Shown here: positions 13,371-18,332 of the stretch, in pieces | Layout of the letters: every line of letters starts with the position of its first letter | How positions within the stretch are numbered: position 1 is the first letter of the stretch | Origin: an uncultured Kiloniellales bacterium | Lineage (GTDB): Bacteria > Pseudomonadota > Alphaproteobacteria > Kiloniellales > JAKSDN01 | Assembly: GCA_947259625.1 (NCBI GenBank) | Contig: CAMYMY010000160.1 | Span: forward strand, 1-18,332 | DNA: 18,332 nt | Direction: 5' to 3' | Translations under genes and position numbers: made by a program | The notes under the pieces: model-generated | Database searches by the model: none | Told to the model about the DNA's origin: nothing | The model's input: the letters and a program-made list of their open reading frames with translations, nothing else

Positions 13371-14057
13371 ATGACCTACGTGGTTCCCTTTCCTGAGGCT
13401 CCCTCGCTCGACGTCGTCGGCGAGGGCGGGCGCTTTCCCGTGCGCCGCATTTTCTGCGTCGGCCGCAACTACGCGGCCCATGCGCGCGAGATGGGCAAGG
13501 ACCCGGACCGCGAGCCGCCGTTCTTCTTCATGAAGCCGGCCGAGGCCATCGTGCCGAGCGGCGCCAAGCTCCCCTATCCGCCCTTCACCCAGGATCTCCA
13601 TCACGAGATCGAGCTGGTCGCGGCGATCGGCCGGGAGGGCGCGGACATCGCCGAAAGCGCGGCGCTCGATTACGTCTACGGCTATGCCGTGGGGATCGAC
13701 CTGACCTGCCGCGACCTGCAGGCCGAGGCGAAGAAGATGGGCCGCCCCTGGGAGGTCGCCAAGGGCTTCGACCGCTCCGCGCCCTGCGGCGCGATCCAGC
13801 CGGCCAGCGCCATCGGCCATCCCGCGTCCGGGTCGATCTGGCTGCGGGTCGGCGACGAGCCGAAGCAGTCCGGCGACCTGTCGGAGCTGATCTGGCCGGT
13901 GCCGGCCCTGATCTCGATCCTGTCGCGCACCTTCCGGCTACTGCCGGGCGACCTGATCTTCACGGGGACCCCGGCGGGCGTCGGACCGCTCGCCCGCGGC
14001 GACCATGTGACCGGCGGCGTCGAGGGCGTCGGCACGGTCGAGACCGAGATCGTGTAG
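13371..14057 (+). CDS. Fumarylacetoacetate hydrolase (FAH) family protein
   Basis: A metal-dependent cytoplasmic enzyme of 228 aa, the length of the short FAH group: fumarylpyruvate hydrolase, acylpyruvase and the FAHD1-type oxaloacetate decarboxylase. Seen: CVGRNYAAHAREMG (29-42), FFFMKPAEAIVPSG (51-64), the metal ligands in HHEIELV (Glu79, Glu81) and GYAVGIDLTCRDLQ (Asp110), the lysine in EVAKGFDRSAPCG (131) and the C-terminal FTGTPAGVGPL. The sequence reads like the bacterial fumarylpyruvate/acylpyruvate group used in gentisate-type aromatic breakdown, but no other gene of such a pathway is here, so the substrate stays open. I chose the ATG at 13371 because AGAGG stands before it; longer in-frame starts upstream run through the 134-aa gene in another frame. 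Confidence 0.92.
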   Translation: MTYVVPFPEAPSLDVVGEGGRFPVRRIFCVGRNYAAHAREMGKDPDREPPFFFMKPAEAIVPSGAKLPYPPFTQDLHHEIELVAAIGREGADIAESAALDYVYGYAVGIDLTCRDLQAEAKKMGRPWEVAKGFDRSAPCGAIQPASAIGHPASGSIWLRVGDEPKQSGDLSELIWPVPALISILSRTFRLLPGDLIFTGTPAGVGPLARGDHVTGGVEGVGTVETEIV

Positions 14058-14169
14058 ATCGCTCCCGCCGCCTCACGCGCCGCCGCTCTATATTGCTGCC
14101 GCTGACGCATCTGGACCGGGGACTGCCATCGTTAGGGTCGACGGCAAAGCTCGGGAGTGCTACATTGCG

Positions 14170-14199
14170 TTGTGAGTTTTCTCACATTTTCGCTTTTAA
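14170..14199 (+). promoter_or_regulatory. Candidate promoter for the M4 peptidase-emfourin unit
   Basis: TTGTGA (14170-14175) and TTTTAA (14194-14199) are 18 bp apart. The operator palindrome covers the -35 and the first part of the spacer, a layout typical of repression. The hexamers are only partial matches. Confidence 0.35.
14171..14186. promoter_or_regulatory. Candidate operator palindrome, copy B (upstream of the M4 peptidase)
   Basis: TGTGAGTTTTCTCACA is a 6-bp perfect inverted repeat with a TTTT centre. It differs by one base from the reverse complement of the copy at 12750-12765. Because TTTT follows it, a short terminator for the FAH-family gene (stop 114 bp upstream) is an alternative reading; the second copy, which has no T run behind it, favours a protein-binding site. 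Confidence 0.5.
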
Positions 14200-14360
14200 C
14201 CCGGTGCGAAGATTGCAGCGATCGTCGGTGACGATCCGGATCACACCACACAACGGCAGCGACGCGGGCCCATCGGCCCAGCACAAACAGCACTACGGGA
14301 GCTCGACAGCTCCCTGCCCGCTACGGCCGATGGCCTCGTCAGCCAAAGGGAGGGCAAGCG

Positions 14361-15425
14361 ATGACGTTCCACAGATGCAACTGCCATTACATTCCGCCCC
14401 ATGTGCTCGGGAACATGGCGAAGAAGGGCGAACCGGCGGTCCGCCAGGCCGCCCGGTCCAGCGCTCAGCACGCGAAGTTCAGCCGCGGCCGGCGCAGCGA
14501 GCGCGCCGTCAAGATCTCGGAGGTCCTGTCCGGCTTCGTCGCCGGCGCGACGGCACCCGCCCCCGGCACCGGAGCGCGCGAGGTCTATGACTGCGAGCAC
14601 GAGTGGCGGCTTCGGGTGAGGCTCGCGCGTGGCGAAGGCGATTCCGAGACCGGCGACACGGATGTCGACACGGTCTACGGCTTCGCGGAAACGGTCCGCG
14701 GCTACTTCGCCGAGCTCGGCCGGAACTCGATCGACGATGCGGGCATGAACATTGTGCTCAACGTCCATGTCGGTGTGAACTACATGAACGCCTTCTGGGA
14801 CGGCGACGAGATGGCCTTCGGCGACGGCGACGGCCAGATCTTCACGAGCTTCGCCCAGTCGCTCGACGTGACGGCGCACGAGCTGGCCCATGGCGTCACC
14901 CAGTTCACGGCGAACCTCGACTACTATAGCCAGTCGGGCGCGCTGAACGAGCACTTCTCGGACGTCTTCGGCACCGCGATCACCCAAAAAGAGCTGAACC
15001 AGACGGTAGACGAGGCCGACTGGCTGATCGGCAACGAGATCATGGGGCCGACGCTCTACGGCGAGGCGCTCAGGTCCATGAAGGCGCCCGGCACGGCCTA
15101 CGACAACCCACTCCTGGGCAAGGACCCGCAGCCGGCCCACATGAAGGACTACTATAACGGTCCCAACGACAATCGCGGCGTGCACATCAACAGCGGCATC
15201 ATGAACCGGGCCTTCTATCTTGCCGCCACGGACCAGATCGGCACCCAGGACGCCGCCAAAATCTGGTACCATGCGCTGCAGAACCTGTGGCCGACGGCGG
15301 ACTTCAACGATGCCGTGGAGATTATCGTCGAGTCGGCACGGACCCTGGTCGGGGACGGCGTCGTGCCCGAAGGTACGACGCAGACCGTACGTCTGGCCTT
15401 CAAGGACGTCGGGCTGCCGACCTGA
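14361..15425 (+). CDS. Protealysin-like M4 metallopeptidase
   Basis: A thermolysin-family zinc endopeptidase of 354 aa with the short propeptide typical of protealysin. Seen: no signal peptide; the propeptide carries the PP-type motif in CHYIPPHVLGNMAKKG (8-23) and probably ends between residues 45 and 75. The catalytic domain has HELAHGVT (His173, Glu174, His177), the third zinc ligand Glu197 in NEHFSDVFG and the transition-state His275 in NNRGVHINSGIMN (read here as DNRGVHINSG). All catalytic residues are present. Protealysins are made in the cytoplasm and act inside the cell or after release by an unknown route. The ATG has GGGAGGG about 7 nt upstream. The next gene, 90 bp downstream, encodes an emfourin-type inhibitor, so the pair is very likely one operon, perhaps repressed through the upstream palindrome. 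Confidence 0.95.
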   Translation: MTFHRCNCHYIPPHVLGNMAKKGEPAVRQAARSSAQHAKFSRGRRSERAVKISEVLSGFVAGATAPAPGTGAREVYDCEHEWRLRVRLARGEGDSETGDTDVDTVYGFAETVRGYFAELGRNSIDDAGMNIVLNVHVGVNYMNAFWDGDEMAFGDGDGQIFTSFAQSLDVTAHELAHGVTQFTANLDYYSQSGALNEHFSDVFGTAITQKELNQTVDEADWLIGNEIMGPTLYGEALRSMKAPGTAYDNPLLGKDPQPAHMKDYYNGPNDNRGVHINSGIMNRAFYLAATDQIGTQDAAKIWYHALQNLWPTADFNDAVEIIVESARTLVGDGVVPEGTTQTVRLAFKDVGLPT

Positions 15426-15515
15426 CCCGGAGCCCGGCCCCGCCGGTGTCGCGCAGGTCGAACGCCGCCAGGTAGGCCCGGCCTACGGGCGGCACCGTGG
15501 GGAAGGGATCAGGCG

Positions 15516-15845
15516 ATGCGGATCGAGTTCGAGTTTTCCGGCGGCTACGGCGGCCTCTTCGCCGCCAAGCCGCTCGGCTATCGTGCCGACACGGAGGGAC
15601 TGCCCGAAGAGCTGCGCGACAGGCTGCTCAAGCTGATCCGCGAGTCCGGCATCCTAGAGCTGGAACCCGCGCCGCAAGCCGGCGGCCCCGGCCCGCAGCG
15701 CGACGTCTTCACCTACAGCCTGAACCTCGGCGAGGGGGCCGAGGCGAAAGCCTTCGCCTTCGACGATGCCAGCGCGCCGCCCGCCGTGCGCCCCCTGCTG
15801 AACGCTTTGCGCGAGCTCGCCATGGCGGAGCGGCTGCGCCGGTGA
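15516..15845 (+). CDS. Emfourin-type protealysin inhibitor
   Basis: A 109-aa cytoplasmic protein that starts MRIEFEFSGGYGGLFAAKPL and continues with TEGLPEELRDRLLKLIRESG, a Tyr-rich strand (DVFTYSLNLGEG), FAFDDASAPPAVRPLLNALR and a short tail. From memory this is the emfourin family: small proteins encoded next to protealysin-like peptidases that bind and inhibit them. Size, the opening I-x-F-x-x-SGGxxG and the position directly behind the M4 gene all fit. The ATG has GAAGGG 7-8 nt upstream. The 90-bp spacer contains the palindrome GTAGGCC-C-GGCCTAC (15472-15486). The identification uses both sequence pattern and context. Confidence 0.85.
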   Translation: MRIEFEFSGGYGGLFAAKPLGYRADTEGLPEELRDRLLKLIRESGILELEPAPQAGGPGPQRDVFTYSLNLGEGAEAKAFAFDDASAPPAVRPLLNALRELAMAERLRR

Positions 15846-15852
15846 GGCGCCC

Positions 15853-15880
15853 GCCACGGCGCACCGCGATGGTCCGTGGC
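15853..15880. terminator. Candidate bidirectional terminator hairpin
   Basis: GCCACGG (15853-15859) and CCGTGGC (15874-15880) form a 7-bp stem with a 14-nt loop in the 64-bp gap between the converging emfourin and TerC-family genes. There is no clear T tract on either side. Confidence 0.35.
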
Positions 15881-15909
15881 GAAGCCGCCGCGACCCCCCG
15901 GCCCGCTCA

Positions 15910-16632
15910 TCACCGAGACGCTTTCCGCCGCCTTGCCGCCGAGAGGTTCAGCAACTCGACCAGAACGGAGAAGGCGATCGCGAAATAGAGGTAGCCGCGC
16001 GGGATGTGGAAATGCAGCCCGTCGGCCACCAGGGCGATCCCGATCAGCAGCAGGAAGCTGAGCGCCAGCATCTTGGCCGTGGGATGGCGCGAGATGAACC
16101 CGCTGACCGCCGCGGCGGCGAAGAACATGACCGCGACGGCGATGATCACCGCGGTGATCATGATCGGAAGATGCCTGGTCATGCCGACCGCCGTGATGAT
16201 CGAGTCGAGCGAGAAGATCAGGTCGAGCAGCATGATCTGGGCGATCACCAGCCCGAAGCTCCCCGGCGCCCGGCCCTGATCCGCCTCATGATCCTCGCCC
16301 TCGACGCTGCGGTGGATCTCCAGCGTTGCCTTGACGAGCAGAAAGAGGCCGCCGGCGAGCAGGATCAGATCGCGCCAGGACAGGGCGAAGTCGAACACCG
16401 TGATGGCCGGGGCGGTGAGCCCAATGATCCAGGCGATGGCGGCAAGCAGGGCGAGACGCATCACCAGGGCCGCGCCGAGCCCGATCGCCCGCGCCTTGGC
16501 CCGCTGTTCGGCCGGCAACCGCTCGGCCACGAGGGAGATGAAGATGACGTTGTCGATCCCGAGCACGATCTCGAGCGCGGTCAAGGTGAGCAACGCGCCC
16601 CAGATCTGAGGATCCGTCAGCCAGTCCAACAT
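15910..16632 (-). CDS. TerC-family integral membrane protein
   Basis: A 240-aa inner-membrane protein with about seven hydrophobic helices. Seen: the family signature ALEIVLGIDNVIFISLVAERLP near the N-terminus (about 18-39; key acidic Glu and Asp in membrane helices) and its repeat in the second half, IMLLDLIFSLDSIITAVGM. TerC members (Alx, YceF/YkoY relatives) are linked to manganese export, metal loading of secreted proteins and tellurite resistance; the exact role here is unknown. I chose the ATG at 16632 because GGGGAGG stands 5 nt upstream; an in-frame ATG 13 codons earlier has no ribosome-binding site. I looked for a yybP-ykoY manganese riboswitch in the leader and did not find its conserved blocks. 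Confidence 0.92.
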   Translation of the reverse strand: MLDWLTDPQIWGALLTLTALEIVLGIDNVIFISLVAERLPAEQRAKARAIGLGAALVMRLALLAAIAWIIGLTAPAITVFDFALSWRDLILLAGGLFLLVKATLEIHRSVEGEDHEADQGRAPGSFGLVIAQIMLLDLIFSLDSIITAVGMTRHLPIMITAVIIAVAVMFFAAAAVSGFISRHPTAKMLALSFLLLIGIALVADGLHFHIPRGYLYFAIAFSVLVELLNLSAARRRKASR

Positions 16633-16810
16633 GCGAGCCTCCCCGATGCTGTTTGCTTTAGGCCGTTCCACGGCCGGCAGGAATATCTAGCCGTTTCCGT
16701 GCTCGCGGACGAGCGTCATGACGGCTAGTCGCAGTCAGCGCGCGGCACTTGCCACAGCTGCGCCGAGTTGCCTGCACGCGGAGGGCGCTCGGCTCGGGCG
16801 GCCGGCGTCC

Positions 16811-16839
16811 TTGACAGGAGTATTCTCTGAAACGATGGT
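16811..16839 (+). promoter_or_regulatory. Candidate promoter for the HAD phosphatase gene
   Basis: A perfect TTGACA (16811-16816) is followed after 17 bp by GATGGT (16834-16839), a poor -10 (3 of 6). It would give a leader of about 185 nt. Confidence 0.3.
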
Positions 16840-16969
16840 AAATCGCAGGTCGCGCACGCTACCGCCGGACAACGAACAGATCACGGCGCGGCGATCGCTT
16901 TCCAAGACCGGTTGATGCAGGCGCGAAGGACCGCAGCCGTGAAGAGGTACATTTCTTTCCCGCGGGTCG

Positions 16970-16994
16970 AAGGCGCCGGCACCTTCGGCGCCTT
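16970..16994 (+). other. Leader hairpin before the HAD phosphatase gene
   Basis: AAGGCGCC (16970-16977) and GGCGCCTT (16987-16994) form a perfect 8-bp stem with a 9-nt loop, 37 bp before the GTG start. There is no T run, so it is more likely an RNA structure in the leader than a terminator. Confidence 0.4.
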
Positions 16995-17031
16995 AGACCA
17001 GGAGCTCCAGACCTACCAGGGAGCGCCGTAA

Positions 17032-17916
17032 GTGCCGCCTATGGAGGAACCACGATTTGCAGAGGGCCTGGGCGGCATCGAGGCGGACTTCGACGGTTTC
17101 CTGGTCGACCAGTGGGGCGTGCTGCACGACGGCGCCACGGCCTATCCGGGCGCGCGCGAGTGCCTCGCGCGGCTGGCTGCGCTCGGCAAGCGGGTCGTCG
17201 TGTTGTCCAACTCGGGCCGGCGCGCCGCGCCCAACGCCGCGCTGCTGACCAAGATCGGCTTTTCGCCCGCGGACTATACTGCGATGGTCTCCTCGGGCGA
17301 GGTCGTCTGGCAGGCCTTCCGGGACCGGACGGACCCCTATTTCGCCGAGCTCGGCCGGCGCTGCCTGCTGTTCAGCCGCCATGACGACCGCTCGGTCGTG
17401 GAGGGGCTAGACCTGGAGCTCGTCGCGACGGCCGGGGAGGCGGATTTCATCCTGGTAAGCGGCTCGGAGGCGCCGGAGAAGACCGTGGCCGATTACGAGC
17501 CCTTTCTGGAGGACGGCGTCCGGCGCGGTCTACCCCTGGTCTGCGCCAACGCGGACCTGGTCCGCGTGTCCCCGGAGGGACTCCTGCTCGGTCCCGGGTC
17601 GATCGCGCGTCGATACGAAGAGCTGGGCGGCCGGGTCCGGTGGATCGGCAAGCCGAATCCGGAAATCTATGTCGCTGCCTTGGCGGCGCTGGGCGATCTG
17701 CCGCCGGGGCGGGTCGCGACCGTCGGCGACTCGCTGGAGCACGACATCGGTGGCGGCCGAAGGGCCGGGCTTGCTACGGTCCTGGTTGCCGGCGGCATCC
17801 ACCACGAGAGTTTCGCAGGGGTCACCGACCCGGACGGCTGCGCCCGCGCCCTGCGGTCGCTCGGCGCCGCTCCGGAGACTTGGCCCGACTGGGTCGTCCC
17901 GAGCTTCCGATGGTGA
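17032..17916 (+). CDS. HAD-superfamily class IIA hydrolase (TIGR01459-like)
   Basis: A cytoplasmic phosphatase of the NagD-like class IIA HAD group, 294 aa. Seen: motif I FLVDQWGVLHDG (23-34) with Asp26 as nucleophile; the second acid of the usual DxD is replaced by Trp28, as in the TIGR01459 subfamily with its DxWGV motif. Motif II is VVLSNSGRR (57-63), motif III Lys207 in IGKPNPEIY and motif IV VGDSLEHDIGGGRRAG (Asp233, Asp238). A class II cap domain lies between motifs II and III. The natural substrate is unknown. I chose the GTG at 17032 because AGGGAG lies 8 nt upstream; the ATG at 17041 is 17 nt from it. The gene stands alone between the TerC-family gene (divergent) and gspG. Confidence 0.92.
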   Translation: MPPMEEPRFAEGLGGIEADFDGFLVDQWGVLHDGATAYPGARECLARLAALGKRVVVLSNSGRRAAPNAALLTKIGFSPADYTAMVSSGEVVWQAFRDRTDPYFAELGRRCLLFSRHDDRSVVEGLDLELVATAGEADFILVSGSEAPEKTVADYEPFLEDGVRRGLPLVCANADLVRVSPEGLLLGPGSIARRYEELGGRVRWIGKPNPEIYVAALAALGDLPPGRVATVGDSLEHDIGGGRRAGLATVLVAGGIHHESFAGVTDPDGCARALRSLGAAPETWPDWVVPSFRW

Positions 17917-18103
17917 GACGGCACCCGGCGTTAACCCGGCGGAAAGCGGGTTTGGGCGAGACTGGGTGGGTTGTGGTCGCGGCAGGGTCTGCCCCTGAAA
18001 GGTGCGGCCGTCCGGGCGGCGGGCAGGGTCATTTTTCTGCCCGATTTGAGGTGATAGAAAGGACTTGGCGGGTGTCCGCCGACGGGTCTGATGGGAGCTT
18101 GTC

Positions 18104-18332
18104 ATGGCTGAGCTGGTTGACTGTGTGGAAGAGCGCGCCGTGCGCGCGAAGGACGATGCCATGGCCGAACAGCGGCGTCGCGCTCGGGGTTTTACGTTGG
18201 TCGAGCTGTTGGTGGTTCTGGTGATTCTGGGTTTGATCGCGACCCTGGCGGCGCCGCAGGTGATCAAGTTTCTGGGCGGCGCGCAGCGCGACACGGCGGC
18301 GCTTCAGGTGGACAAGCTGTCGGGGATCTTGG
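18104..18332 (+). CDS. gspG: Type II secretion major pseudopilin GspG, 3' end outside window
   Basis: The first 76 residues of the major pseudopilin of the type II secretion system, which forms the periplasmic pseudopilus. Seen: the prepilin cleavage site RRRARG|FTLVELLVVLVILGL with Glu at position +5 after the cut, then TLAAPQVIKFLGGAQRDTAA, the conserved GspG continuation. Two starts are possible: ATG 18104 (GGGAG 6 nt upstream, 29-residue leader) and ATG 18161 (AAGGA 7 nt upstream, 10-residue leader). The shorter leader is more typical of GspG, the longer one has an equally good ribosome-binding site. The gene runs off the right edge; a gsp operon probably follows. Confidence 0.93.
   Translation, partial: MAELVDCVEERAVRAKDDAMAEQRRRARGFTLVELLVVLVILGLIATLAAPQVIKFLGGAQRDTAALQVDKLSGIL

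Larger units (their letters stand above)
14058..14360. other. Intergenic region upstream of the M4 peptidase
   Basis: These 303 bp hold the palindrome at 14171-14186 and an overlapping promoter candidate, then about 160 bp of leader in which I see no gene. The peptidase ribosome-binding site GGGAGGG closes the region. Confidence 0.5.
16633..17031. other. Divergent intergenic region between the TerC-family and HAD genes
   Basis: These 399 bp contain no convincing gene. They contain a good -35 hexamer TTGACA (16811-16816) on the plus strand and a hairpin at 16970-16994. An open 65-codon plus-strand frame from 16718 has no ribosome-binding site and an unlikely composition. Confidence 0.5.

Noticed and set aside
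14241..15272. Minus-strand open frame (343 codons) opposite the M4 peptidase
   Set aside because: The peptidase on the other strand has all catalytic motifs; this frame is a complementary shadow.
16006..16728. Plus-strand open frame opposite the TerC-family gene
   Set aside because: The translated sequence is dominated by Asp, Gln, Arg and His and lacks a start signal; the TerC membrane protein is clear on the other strand.
16633..16810. yybP-ykoY manganese riboswitch upstream of the TerC-family gene
   Set aside because: TerC genes often have one, but I could not find the conserved blocks of that RNA in the leader.
16718..16915. 65-codon open frame in the TerC-HAD gap
   Set aside because: No ribosome-binding site, composition unlike a protein, and it overlaps the probable promoter of the HAD gene.

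Overview
This window looks like the chromosome of a high-GC alphaproteobacterium, probably a member of the Rhodospirillales or a close relative. The evidence is the overall GC-rich codon use, the rluD-rpoH order with a divergent small DUF6476-type membrane protein, and the alphaproteobacterial character of the conserved proteins. No 16S or other marker is present, so the placement is an inference.

Left core block (1-3529): the 5' two thirds of rpoH (minus strand, running off the left edge), rluD (minus), a 98-aa DUF6476-like membrane protein (plus), a dispersed palindromic repeat, a low-specificity L-threonine aldolase (plus) and a tRNA-Glu(CTC) gene.

Accessory block (about 3530-12316): this starts directly behind the tRNA-Glu, a classic integration site. 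It opens with what looks like a broken tyrosine-recombinase start and palindromes. It continues with five genes in the same direction on the minus strand: a lone AraC DNA-binding domain, an epoxide-hydrolase-like alpha/beta hydrolase, an OprB-type porin, a DUF900 lipoprotein hydrolase and a large MscS channel. A full-length AraC regulator is divergent from them. The most interesting signal is a 20-bp sequence, TTGGCATnnnATGGCCAGAA, found four times. Every copy has the same orientation relative to the gene behind it: mscS, the hydrolase, the short AraC and the full-length AraC. It is a strong candidate for the AraC operator and would tie the block into one regulon, probably for uptake and hydrolysis of an organic compound plus an envelope response.

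Right block (12317-17916): a 134-aa protein of unknown function and a fumarylacetoacetate-hydrolase family enzyme (plus), then a protealysin-like M4 metallopeptidase and its emfourin-type inhibitor (plus). A TerC-family membrane protein (minus) and a class IIA HAD phosphatase (plus) follow. A 16-bp palindrome, TGTGAGTTTTC(T/G)CACA, lies upstream of both the 134-aa gene and the peptidase, suggesting a shared repressor.

Right edge: the 5' end of gspG, the major pseudopilin of a type II secretion system, runs off the window.

No CRISPR array, rRNA, complete insertion sequence or prophage was seen.
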